Shown one piece after another: positions 19,135 to 30,299 of a stretch of DNA of 64,000 bases. The stretch spans positions 4,477,501-4,541,500 of the forward strand of contig CANTUR010000009.1 in assembly GCA_947683625.1 (NCBI GenBank), written 5' to 3'. The notes under the pieces were generated by a model that was not told where the DNA came from, did no database searches, and worked only from the letters and a program-made list of their open reading frames with translations. The stretch is from Mallotus nudiflorus. Taxonomy: Eukaryota > Streptophyta > Magnoliopsida > Malpighiales > Euphorbiaceae. The stretch's first letter is position 1. The number at the start of each line of letters is the position of its first letter. A program made the position numbers and the translations under genes.

Positions 19135-22100
19135 ATGAGGAGGCGAGCGCGTGTCGCTCCACCAGTCATTGAGGCCGAGGATGATGAGTCTTTTCAGGAT
19201 GAGGTTTTACCTCCTGAGCAGCCAGTTAGACGTAGAGGTCGTGGTAGAGGTAGACCTCGAGGAGCGGCAGGTCACCATAGGCAGAGAGAGTTACAGGACA
19301 AGGAGCCTGTTGAGCCTGAGTTTGATGTTCCTGTTCCTCCAGTTGTTCAGCCTGTTCAGCCTGCCTATCAGCAGGGTATGTCTGACCCTGAGGCAGCTTT
19401 GTTCTATGCCCGAGTTGGCAGGATTGCTTTCGATGGTACTTCTGATCCATTAGATTTTCTACATGCGATTGAGACTAGGACTCGAACTGCTCATACCGAG
19501 TACCAGCGGATCATGATTGTTGAGTTATCTATCGAGGGACTAGCTCTAGATTGGTTCATTCAGATGATCCAGCCCTATATGATGACGATGACATGGGCTC
19601 AGTTTCGTGAGCAATTCATGAGGAGATTTTGTCCAGAGCCTCTTCGTTTGAGCTATCGTCTTCGTCTGACCAGTATTTCTCGTGGAGATCGATCTGTAGA
19701 GGAGTACACCCGAGAGTTTCTTTGATTAGGTAGATATGCTGAGGATCTGATGCGAGATCAGTATTTCGCTGTTACTACATATGTTACTGGTTTAGGTTCA
19801 GCTTTTGCTGGTATGCCTACAGCAGGCCTTACTCTGGAGTCTGTGATTGAGTTGGCCAAGGAGATTGAGCTGAGACTAGTTAGGCAGGGAGTGATGCCTG
19901 ATTATTACCAATTGGGAGTTCAGTCGAGTGGATTGCAGGCTACTCCGTATTCAAGTTTTCATGTTGGTTCGAGTAGTCAGCAGCGAGGTTCGACTCAGCA
20001 GAGTCAGAGACAGCAGCAGCGAGTGCATCGGAGTAGTAGACATGGCCGTGGAGGTCAGCGTAGATCGTTCAGATTCGGATCAGGTGCTTCGAGCAGCAGC
20101 AGTGGTCGTAGTTCTGGATCAGCGGCCAGCGTTTGTTAGACTTGTGGTAGAGTCCATCAGGGACCGTGTTATCTGACACCGCTGACATGCTTCAGATGCG
20201 GGCAGACAGGACATTTTGCCAGATCGTGTCCTTATTCTGGGTATCAGCAGCAGCAGATTCCGCGATTCCCACAGTAGTCGATTGCTAGTGCAGCACCCGT
20301 GCCATTTCAGTTACCACCAGCCCAGCATCAGAGTTCCACTCAGTTTATTCCATAGCAGAGTCGTGGTAGAGGTACTAGAGGAGGTGCCAGAGGTGTTGGC
20401 CAGGCTTCTACCAGTCAGCAGGGAGGTCGAGGTCAGGCCAGAGTCTTTCATCTTACTCAGCAGGATGCTCAGGCATCTAATGCAGTCGTGGCAGGTATTG
20501 TTTCTGTTTGTTACCTGGATGCATGGGTTTTGTTTGATCCGGGTGCCACACATTCGTTTGTTTCTTCCATTTTTGCTTCTAAATCTTGTTGGCAAGCTTC
20601 GAGGATGGCTTTTTCTTTGTCTGTTGCCACTCCTCTGAGCGATTCCTTGGACGTCGATATTGTTCTTTCTGGTTGTCCAGTTCTCGTGGGAGATAGAGAA
20701 TTACCCGTTGATTTGATTTTGTTGGAGGTGATGGAGTTTAATGTTATTTTGGGAATGGATTGGTTATCTCAGCACTATACCGTGGTAGATTGCAGGAATA
20801 AGGAGGTGACTTTCAGAATTCCTGGTGAAGTAGAATTTAAGTTTGTTGGTGATAGGAGTTTAGCACCTCAGAATCTTATTTCGGCTATTACAGCTAGGAA
20901 GTTATTGAAGAAAGGTTGTCAGGGATATTTGGCATTGGTCAGGGATACGTCAGTGGAGAAGTTGTCACTCACAGATGTTCCTGTTGCTTGTGAGTTTCCT
21001 GATGTTCTTCCCGAGGAGTTGCCAGGTTTACCACCTCATAGAGAGATTGAGTTCTGTATAGATGTGGTACCAGGTACTACTCCTATATCTATGCCACCCT
21101 ATCGTATGGCTCCTGCAGAGTTAAGAGAGTTGAAGGAGCAGTTGCAAGAGTTGTTGGATAAAGGTTTTATCAGACCTAGTGTTTCTCCCTGGGGTGCACC
21201 AGTCCTGTTTGTGAAGAAGAAGGATGGTACCCTGAGACTGTGCATTGACTACAGAGAGTTGAATAAGGTGACAGTGAAGAACAAGTATCCTCTCCCGAGG
21301 ATAGATGATTTGTTTGATCAGCTACAGGGTGCACAGTTCTTTTCTAAGGTTGACTTGAGGTCGGGTTATCATCAGCTGCGGATTAGTGAAGCTGATATTC
21401 CTAAGACAGCATTCCGCACTCGATATGGCCATTATGAATTTCTGGTGATGTCTTTCGGTTTGATTAATGCACCAGCAGCTTTTATGGACCTAATGAACAG
21501 AGTATTCAGACCGTATGTGGATCAGTTTGTGGTAGTCTTCATTAATGATATACTAGTATATTCGAGAAGTATGGAAGAGCACGTATATCACTTGAGGATT
21601 GTACTACAGACACTGAGAGATCATCAGCTTTATGCTAAATTCTCGAAGTGTGAGTTCTGGATGGAGAGTGTTTCTTTTCTTGGACACGTAGTGTCTAAAG
21701 AAGGTATTCAGGTTGATCCACAGAAGATTGAGGTAGTATCTGAATGGCCTAGACCTACTTCTGTTACAGAGATTCAAAGTTTTCTGGGTTTAGCCGGGTA
21801 TTATAGGCGGTTTGTGCAGGATTTTTCCAGAATAGCAGCCCCTATGACTCGCTTAACTCAGAAGAATGTTAGATTCGAGTGGTCAGAAGCTTGTGAGAAT
21901 AGTTTTCAGTTGTTGAAGAAGAAGTTGACCACAGCCCCAGTATTAGCTTTGCCTAATAGTGTGGATAAGTTCACAGTTTACTGTGATGCCTCTAGAATTG
22001 GTCTTGGTTGTGTGTTGATGCAGAATGGAAGGGTGATAGCCTATGCTTCGAGGCAGTTGAAGAAGCATGAGCAGAACTATCCTACACATGATCTTGAGAT

Positions 22101-23886
22101 GGCTGCAGTGATCTTTGCTTTGAAGATTTGGAGACATTATCTGTACGGGGTGACTTATGAGATATTTACTGATTACAAGAGCCTTAAGTACATTTTTCAG
22201 CAGCGAGATTTGAATTTGAGGCAGAGGAGATGGTTGGAACTGTTGAAGGATTACGATTGTGAGATTCTTTACCATCCGGGTAAAGCTAATGTTGTAGCAG
22301 ATGCCTTGAGTAGGAAGTCGTTAGGTAGTCTTGCTCACATCAGTGTTGAGAGGAGACCATTGATCCAGGAATTGCATCTGTTGGTGGATCAAGGTCTGAT
22401 GATGAAGATCATCAGATCAGGTGGACTGTTAGCTCAGTTTAAAGTACGATCTGTACTGAGGGATAGGATTAAAGCAGCTCAGAGCCGAGATCCTATTCTA
22501 GAAGAGCTTGCAGAGAATGTTCGAGCAGGGAAGTTCACTGATTTTACACTTGATGATGATGGTATGTTGTGGATCAGTGGTAGATTGTGTGTTCCTGATG
22601 TGGATGATTTGAGAGAGGAGATTTTAGAGGAAGCACATTCTACAGCTTATAGCGTTCATCCGGGCATTACTAAGATGTACCACAGTATCAGAGATTTATA
22701 CTGGTGGGATGGATTGAGGAAGGATGTCACTGATTATGTTGCTAAGTGTTTGACGTGTCAGCAAGTGAAAGCCAAACATCATAAGCCTTCTGGGAAGCTT
22801 CAGCCTCTTCCTATTCCCGAGTGGAAGTGGGAAAGGATAGCTATGGATTTTGTGGTCGGTTTACCTCGTTCGAAGGATGGATACGATTCCATCTGGGTGA
22901 TTGTAGACAGGTTGACGAAGTCTGCACATTTCTTGCCTGTGAAAGCCACATATTCAGTTGCTAGATTGGCGAAGTTGTATGTGAGGCATATTGTATGCCT
23001 TCATGAAGTACCTGTGTCCATTGTGTCATATAGAGGTTCAGTGTTTACTTCTCGTTTTTGGCAGAAGTTGCAAGAAGCGATGGGCACTAGGTTGGATTTC
23101 AGTATAGCTTTTCATCCTCAGACAAATGGCCAGTCTGAGAGGACGATCCAGACACTGGAAGATATGTTGAGGATGTGTGTCTTGGATTTGGGAGGTAGCT
23201 GGGATGATCATTTGTCACTCGTTGAGTTTGCATATAATAACAGCTACCATAGCAGTATTGGTATGGCACCATATGAGGCGTTGTATGGAAGGAAGTGTAG
23301 ATCCCCGTTGTGTTGGGATGAGATTGGTGAGAGAGCTTTGACTGGACCAGAGATGGTTCAGGATGCTGTAGAGAAAGTCACCGTGATTAAGCGAAGATTA
23401 GAGACCACAGTTAGTAGACAGAAGAGTTATGCGGATCCTAGGCGCAGAGATGTGGAGTTTCAGGTTGGAGATTTCGTTTTTCTGAAAGTATCTCCGATGA
23501 AGGGTGTGATGAGATTTGGCAGGAAGGGTAAGTTAGCACCGAGATACATTGGACCGTTTAAGATTCTGGAGAGAGTTGGCACTGTTGCATATCGGTTGGA
23601 TTTGCCTCCGAGTATATCACAGGTGCATCCAGTATTTCATATCTCGATGTTGAGGAAGTATATCTCAGACCCTTCACAAGTGTTGCAGCCTGACAGTGTG
23701 GAAGTGAGTGAAGATTTGACGTTTGTGGAAGAACCTGTGGCGATCGTTGATTATCAAGTTCGACAGTTGCGATCGAAGCAGATTCCGATGGTCAAGGTTC
23801 TGTGGCGTAGCGACAGAGTTGAAGAGCATACGTGGGAGACTGAAGCTGAGATGCGAGCTTCTTACCCGTATATCTTTCCTTCCTGA
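19135..23886 (+). pseudogene. Gag-Pol polyprotein of the Tekay element, inactivated
   Basis: A single frame runs from the ATG at 19135 (two bases after CTTTTCAG) to TGA at 23884, about 1580 codons. Order: gag (LDFLHAIE..., 19135 on), zinc knuckle CFRCGQTGHFARSC (20188-20230), protease LFDPGATHSF (about 20530), reverse transcriptase (21160-21700), RNase H (CDAS, DLEMAA, ADALSR), integrase with HHCC and a GPF module, and a C-terminal chromodomain-like stretch (VKVLWRSDRVEEHTWE). Four in-frame stops break gag: TGA 19723, TAG 20137, TAG 20275, TAG 20353. From 20488 the frame is open. The RT motif normally reading DD is ND (AAT at 21544), so a catalytic Asp is lost. In integrase the second catalytic Asp is Tyr (TAT at 23029). 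The element cannot now move with its own proteins. Confidence 0.95.
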
Positions 23887-23928
23887 TCCTGTAATCTTGT
23901 TTTGTGGAATTCGGGGACGAATTCTTAT

Positions 23929-23940
23929 AAAGGGGGAAGA
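23929..23940 (+). other. Polypurine tract of the Tekay element
   Basis: AAAGGGGGAAGA, one base before the 3' LTR TG, in the position expected for the plus-strand primer. Confidence 0.9.
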
Positions 23941-23941
23941 C

Positions 23942-26900
23942 TGTAATATCCTGTGTTTTTTAAAAATATTTTTACACTGTACCGGGATATGCAGTGTTAA
24001 TAATTTCTGTATATTATATGATATTTTTATGAGTTGATATGTATTTAAAACCTATTTTTATTACTGTGTATTATTTTCAGTGTTTTACGTAAAATTTTCC
24101 CGGGACTTGCATTTTCGGGGAAATTTTTACGTAAACAATGTATTATTAATTATTTTAAATGTATTTTCGGACTTGCATGAACTCATGCGTATTTTTAAAT
24201 TATTAAATAAAACCTGTGTGTGTATATTTATTTAATTAGGGTTTAATATATATTACCCTAATATTTTATTAATTGTTTATTTATTTATTGTTATTTAATT
24301 ATTTTATTTAATATTAAATAATTAAAATTTATTTATTTATTATTATTTTTATTATTATTTTAATATTATTTTATTTTTTTTCTTTTTCTTTTTTTTTTCT
24401 TTTTTTTCTTTTTTCTTTTCTTTCTTTTTCTTTTCTTTTTCTTTCTTCTTCTTCTTCTTCTCCTTTCCTTCTCTCCCGCGCCCGACCACCACCATTCTCC
24501 CTTCCCTCCCGCTGCAACTCTGGCCACCTACCGTCGGTGTGCCTCCCGGCTTGCCACCGCCGTTCCCAGCCATCCCCCGCCGCCAGCAGCTCCCTTCCCC
24601 GGCGCCGGCGAGCTAGTTTTCCTCTTTTGGCCGAAAATCGACCCATCGCCGTTTCTCCCTCCTCCGGCCACCGTTTTTGACACTGCTGGTCTCTTTCTTC
24701 TCCTTGAGGTCCGGTGAGTGTGATTTTAGCTTTGGTTTGAGCTAAAATGGTCTAGAATTGCTTAGGTTTCGATTTTTCAATTTCGGTCACATTAGGGTTT
24801 TTGATTTTTTTGAGCTTCGAATTGGTTGATTCATGAAAACTTCCTTTACAAATGTTGTTCCCAGTAGTTCAATCTACATGTATGAATTTTTGTTGAATTT
24901 TTGGAGATTTTTTGGATTTTTGGGTATTTTTGAATATTTTAATATTATTTTCTAATTTTCGGAAATTAATTATTTAAATTATGAAATTGGAGTTTATGGT
25001 TAAATTAGGTGTTGAAATGAATTATAGGAATTTATTTGGAATTTTTATGAATTTCTAAGTATTTATTTTGAATTATTGAAGTTTATGGAATTTTGGAAAA
25101 ATTAGGTTAAATGTGTTTTATTTGAATTTAATTGGTTAATTGAGTTTAATTATTGATATATATGTTGAGAAAATTAATTTTGGATAATTGTATAATTTTT
25201 GGTGAATTTTTGAAGTAATTATAGTATATTTATATATATAGGGGTATTTTGGTAATTTTACCCTAAATTGGCTAAAAATGTAATTTAATCGGTTTTAATA
25301 GTTATTTAAGGTATAAAAATGATTTCTACAAATTATCTGGTATTTTTAACTAATTAAAACTATTTTTCAGGAATTATTTTCAATTATATATATAATATAC
25401 GGTTTTTCTAATAAAATGAGTTTTTATCGGTTTTTACAGTGTTTTAAGGTTAATTAGGTAATTTCTGCGTATAAAATGTGTTTATGTAATTTAAGGATAT
25501 TTTTGGTATATCTGGAATTATTCTGTGTTTGTGGACCCCGGTCGGTGGATTGTAGTCTGGAGTCCGACCGAGGGGTTATGGATTTGTGTTGAACTTATTT
25601 TTTTGAAGTGTGTTTCTTTGCAGGGTCAGCTCTACTCTTTTGAGTAGAGAGATGTCCGTTTTACAGGGGAGGTTCTGTCGAATTTTCGGTAGAATTCTCG
25701 TAAAACGTGATGTCCAGTCGAACCCTAATTTTCGACTCTGTGTTTAATACTCTAGATCGAATTCTAGGATTTCTGTTAGGATTTATTCTGATGTCGATTA
25801 TTTATTGTTTGTTTAGTTGCGTCGAGACCGAGGGCTAGTGGACCAGGCCCGTCGGACCTGTCTCGTGGAGCGCATTAGGTGAGTTACTATACTATATATA
25901 TATGCTTAGGATGCATGATTTAGAAATGCATGTTTTATGTTGATTAAATATGCATAAATAATTTGATTATTTCTTAAGTTTATATTAAGTATATTCTTGG
26001 TTTATTTTTGGTATATAATAAATTATATACATGTTTTATTAATAAAATATATTTAAAATGTTTTTAAATATATTTTTAGTTTAATTTATGATTTGATTGG
26101 ATCTATTTGACGTATATATACTCGAAATATACCTGGTTTGCTTTTGGTATATTTTTGGTATATATATGGTTTATATTGTTATTTCATTTAAATTCATGCA
26201 TCATTTATTATGAGTGAATGATTTATATTATTAATGAAGGATATCAATAGAACGTGCTACCTAGTGGGCAGCACTAGGACCGAGTACGTACCGGTACGCC
26301 TATAGCTTTAGGCTATATTACTAACTTGTTTGTGGATATTGATTGAATATGATATTCGATATGTGTGAGATATGGTTTGGAGGTGTGATTGCTGGAGCTC
26401 GATTGACTAAGTGTCTTGGGGCCAATCACACTGGCAGTCAGACTGCTGGAGCTCGGTTGACTTAGTGTCTCGGGGCCAGTCTATTGTCTAAATGGATTAA
26501 GTGGATATATTTGGAATAAGTGAGCCGGGATGGCTAGAGTGTTGTTTAACACTATTTTCTGAGGTTGCGATATTCTAGGGTTCTATGTGATCCTTCATAA
26601 AAGATGATTTTTAACGAAAATATATATAAAATGATTTTATTGCATCTGTGTGCAATTGCCTGTATATATACATATTATATATATTGTTAACTGTATGCAT
26701 TATCACTTAGTGTGTATGTATATATATTATAGTAATTCACTCAGTGAGGTCTGACTCCCCTCCGTTGACTATTTTTCAGGAGAGTCAACTTCTTCAGACC
26801 TCAGTAGCAGGTCGATACGCCGGATTTCTTCCGCCCCAGCTTCTTTGTGTAAATTGTCTACTTGAGTCTTATTTATTTTATCTAGACACTGCAGTAGTTG

Positions 26901-27181
26901 TGAATTAGTATTGGATTTCATGTATTTTATTTTAAAGAGATGTATTGTATTGAAATTGGATTTTTATTAAAAGATTTATGTATCTATGAGATGAGATTTT
27001 GATTTAAATCCAGTTGATGTGGATAATATTATGATATTATGATTTTTATTTCCGCTGCATATAATATGGTTATTGTTATTATTGTATGTTTTATTTTATT
27101 TTTAGGCTTGCTACGGGTTCCGGATTCGAAAGAATTCCCGTTCCCTAGCGCCGGTCATGGCCCCTGTTTTGGGTCGTGACA
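23942..27181 (+). mobile_element. 3' LTR of the Tekay element
   Basis: 3240 bp, near-identical to the 5' LTR, with length differences mainly in the T-rich simple repeat (24300-24440). It carries the same donor (24714), acceptor (about 25623) and stem-loop cluster (26250-26480). It is followed directly by AAAAG and then Tat LTR sequence. Confidence 0.95.
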
Positions 27182-27186
27182 AAAAG

Positions 27187-27458
27187 CAATGAGAATGTAA
27201 GATAATTTGAATGTGTGAGAATGAGATGTCCCTTTATGAGGGGTATAGGGTTCTATATATAGCAATACTCAAACCTGAAAGGAGTTGAATTCCTTGTGGG
27301 ACAGTGAATCATAATCTTTGTAGGAGAGTGTTCCTTCTTTGGTTAGGATTCCTCTTTGGGGTAGTTCCTTAGACGGATCTGTCTTCTTCCTGATCCAAGC
27401 GTTCCTATTTAGGAGGTAAAGGATCTCTAATTAGGTGGGAACATTCTGGATAGTATCA
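27187..27458 (-). mobile_element. 5' LTR remnant of the Tat element
   Basis: Aligns with 9122-9393 of the other Tat LTR (shared GAGAATGTAAGATA, TCTATATATAGCAATA, GAGAGTGTTCCTTC). It ends TATCA at 27458 and is followed by the ATACT duplication. The first 115 or so bases of the LTR (in plus coordinates) and everything internal up to mid-pol are missing. Confidence 0.9.
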
Positions 27459-27463
27459 ATACT

Positions 27464-27708
27464 AAATAATATAACAATAAAATTTAACTTAAATTTAATT
27501 TAACAATAAATACTAATTAATAATAAAATAAATAATAACTTTCAAAATAAAATTTAATTTCATATAATCAAATGCTCCAATTTACTAAAATAAATAATTA
27601 GAATAATAATAAAATTAAAATATTAAAATAATCATTAATAAAAATATTTATTAATACTACGTGTCTTATAATTAATTTAATAATTTATAAAAATATCGGC
27701 TCATAACA
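27464..27708 (-). mobile_element. Old Tekay-family LTR relic, segment 3 of 3
   Basis: This continues the relic beyond the Tat element. Its last 65 bases align by eye with the last 65 of the solo LTR ending at 8483 (TTATTAAYACT..., ATAATTTA, ...ACA), so the LTR start (minus) would be at about 27708. Similarity is modest in AT-rich DNA. Confidence 0.5.
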
Positions 27709-27822
27709 TTTTTATAGTTTAAAACTAGAGATAAAATTCTATTAAATCTAAACTATTTTATTATAGTAATTAAAATACCTCTGTAAATTGATAAAATTAA
27801 CTTCTAAATTCTATTCGTAGTG
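27702..27822 (+). repeat. Diverged direct repeat, right copy
   Basis: Partner of 1681-1805. It begins right at the presumed end of the relic LTR. Confidence 0.5.
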
Positions 27823-27889
27823 ATTCTGTTACTTTTATATTGTCTTTGTAAATTATTATTATTATTATTATTGAACATTTGAGATCCAG

Positions 27890-27922
<33 letters not shown>

Positions 27923-28382
27923 CTTTTTTGGTCTTCAATTTGTATGATTATGATTTGTGTTTGTGTATTTCTTAATTATTGACTACAATGATTGATTTAC
28001 CCGACAATCCTACTAGAGGGATGTGCACCCATTAACTAAAGAGTGTCATGCTGCCAAGCTATTCACAAAGCATATGAAAGTTGAGTAACATGTAGTTTCT
28101 TAGTGTTCTTATAATTTGTTTTTAATCTTTTCTTTTTCCAATATGTTTTTCTGCTAGTTGTTTGCTATTTATTTATCTGTAAATGAAATTAAATCTTTGA
28201 GTGCCTAAATTGTATGTTTTAAGAGCAAAATATGCTGCTCTATATTAAATTTTTGCCTTTATTGTCTATAAGGTAGGAAGTGGTAAATAGTGATTTCATG
28301 TTATCAAAGTGTTTTTTTTTTCTTTCTACTTAATTTCGTCAATATATGGTCAATCTTTTATCTGCATTAATTTAGGAAATGA
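27823..28382. other. Unannotated stretch with a long T run
   Basis: Contains an ATT repeat, a run of about 30 T at 27891-27922, and no convincing coding region. Its right end (about 28365-28382) resembles sequence at 49145-49165. Confidence 0.5.
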
Positions 28383-28392
28383 TAAGAACTTA

Positions 28393-28857
28393 AGGTAAAT
28401 TCTATGAACAGTATCAAAACTTTGCTTTTGATTACAAAATGGTACAATTACTTCAATTTGTATCTTTTCGATTTCTAAACTTAAATTTTAGTTTCACAGG
28501 AAAGTCATCTACAACAATTCAGTTAATTTTAATAATGTGGCAACTATCACGTCTTATGCCACATCAAACGCCATGTTAACGTTACTCAACTTTTTCTTCT
28601 TCTTTTTTTCAACAAAAGGACTAATAAAGTAATTTCAACTTTTTCTTTTTTTAAAAAAAATAAAAGTTGAGTCACGTTGATATGGTATAAAATGTGGCAA
28701 CTCCAGTTACCACATTATTAAATTTAGCCAAATTGTTGTATTATACATCCTTGTGAAACTAAAATTAAAGTTTAGGAACCGAAAAGATACAAATTGAAGT
28801 AATGATATCATTTTATAATTAATAGCAAAGTTTTGGTACCATTTATAGAATTTACCC
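28393..28857. mobile_element. Mutator-like MITE (465 bp)
   Basis: Long terminal inverted repeats of at least 90 bp: the left end begins AGGTAAATTCTAT and the right end, reversed, begins GGGTAAATTCTAT, both continuing to CAAAACTTTGC and TTCAATTTGTATCTTTTCG. It is flanked by TAAGAACTTA (28383-28392) and TAAGAACGTA (28858-28867), a 9-10 bp duplication with one mismatch, as for Mutator-type elements. A paralogous site without the insert is at about 49150-49200. No coding sequence. Confidence 0.85.
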
Positions 28858-29044
28858 TAAGAACGTACCTTAAGTTCTCAAAGATAATGGTTATGTTGAA
28901 TATAACTTTTGCACTTCCCTCTAATCCCATACTTAATGTGTTAAAAATTTAATTTTGTTTTGTTTATGACTGGGTTGAGAAAATTTAATTTTGTTTTGTT
29001 TATGACTTGGTTTTCTCAACTCATAGTAAGTTCAATAGTTGCAA
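28858..29044. repeat. Duplicated sequence related to 49145-49200
   Basis: After the MITE the sequence reads TAAGAACGTACCTTAAG...AATGGTTATGTTGAATATAA. At 49150-49200 a similar sequence reads GAGAAGTTACCTCAAAG...AATAACTATGCTGAATGTAT. Inside this stretch AAATTTAATTTTGTTTTGTTTATGACT occurs twice. Its origin (old gene fragment or repeat) is not clear. Confidence 0.5.
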
Positions 29045-30299
29045 TGAAAGAGGCCCTAGAGGGGGTGAATAAGGCAAATCAATAATTTTAAGAAGATTAA
29101 GCTCTAATTATGAGTTTAGGTAGGATTAATGAAAAAGAATAAGAAGGAGATTCAAGAACTCAAGGATTTAAGGAGTTCGATTTACAAATTGAATTTATAT
29201 CTCCACCTAACTTATTTTCAAGTTATGATTTTGAACATCCACACTAATCTTATTGATTGAGATTGAGTTTGCAGGAGTTTTGAGACTCAACTCTAACTTT
29301 TTCAATGCAATGAGTTTTTCTAGATTAAACTCTAATCACAACAATGATTTTAAGAGTTTAAGGCTCACACTTAACCACTAATCACTAGTATTAACTCTTC
29401 ACTTCCATTTTCAACCCACAAAATAAGATAAAAAAGAGAGTTAACCTCGCATACAACCCACACTCAATTATAATGAGAATTTTTTGAATAAGAGTGTAGT
29501 TCAAGAGATTTTCAAAGAATTCAATAGCTCAACCAACTTGTCTAAATATTTTTAAATAAAGTTCCAAAGCTCATATATATATATATATTGAGAGTGAAAA
29601 TTAGCTATTATAGATTATTAAATTCATTCCCAACCTACTTCACCTTTATTAAATGCATATTCAACTTTTTGTAGGATTTCATCTGTGAGCACCACCCTCA
29701 AGATCATGGGCATAAAAAATTCTAGTCGTTAAGACTGAAGAGAGCTGTTAGAGTTGTGTCAAGGCAGCCTCAGGATCGCGAGTGCATGCCAACGATCGTG
29801 AGCAACCTCCTCATGATCACTACAAGAAAAATGGCCTTTAGACATTCGCTAATATGTAAAAACCAGTCGCTATAGAGAATTTGCGACTAAAAAAAGCCAG
29901 TCGCAATCGACTCCACTGAAAAAAAAATCTTTTGTTACTAGAAAAAGTAAACGGTCATAACAAACTTTTAGCGAAAGGATATATTTAGATTGCTGCAAAT
30001 TTTTTTTGTGACCATTAAAAGTATTTTTTTACGACCAAAAATACTGTCACAAACTTTGAGTTAACCATAGTTAATAGCACAAGTTCAAATATTAAAGACC
30101 GGGTTTTTTGATTGCAAATATTATGGTACTTCAAGCTTTGTAGTTATTTTGTTTTCCTATTTTTTACTCTTAGTTAATATATTACTTTCATAATAAGCCT
30201 AAAGAAAAGTAATATATTAATAAACAATACATTTAAAATATGCAAAATAAAAACTTTATTTATACTAAAATAATTGTATCACATCAATATGTGCAATCT

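Larger units (their letters stand above)
15670..27181 (+). mobile_element. Full-length Tekay-clade chromovirus (Ty3/gypsy), AAAAG target duplication
   Basis: It has two LTRs of 3268 and 3240 bp starting TGTAATATCC and ending GGGTCGTGACA. AAAAG lies on each side (15665-15669 and 27182-27186). A primer binding site for initiator tRNA-Met follows the 5' LTR, and a purine tract precedes the 3' LTR. The single gag-pol reading frame ends in a chromodomain-like region, which together with the long LTRs fits the Tekay/Del clade. The LTRs differ at about 7 positions in a 380-bp stretch I compared (17281-17640 against 25520-25880), so the insertion is fairly recent. It is dead: see gag-pol. Confidence 0.96.
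9004..27458 (-). mobile_element. Tat-lineage Ty3/gypsy element, internally deleted and later invaded
   Basis: The outer ends are TGATAATTG (9004) and TAGTATCA (27458), flanked by perfect ATACT duplications (8999-9003 and 27459-27463). On the minus strand it encodes reverse transcriptase, an RNase H, a second archaeal-type RNase H, and integrase. That dual RNase H order is a known mark of the Tat/Ogre group. Between pol and the 3' LTR lie an ORF on the opposite strand and 106-bp tandem repeats. The gag, protease, primer site and part of the 5' LTR are missing: pol sequence is fused to mid-LTR at the point where the Tekay element later inserted (15665-15669). Confidence 0.9.

Noticed and set aside
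20536..20544. Protease motif DPGA as an inactivating change from DSGA
   Set aside because: Similar DPG-type motifs occur in related plant elements as far as I know, so I do not count it as a lesion.
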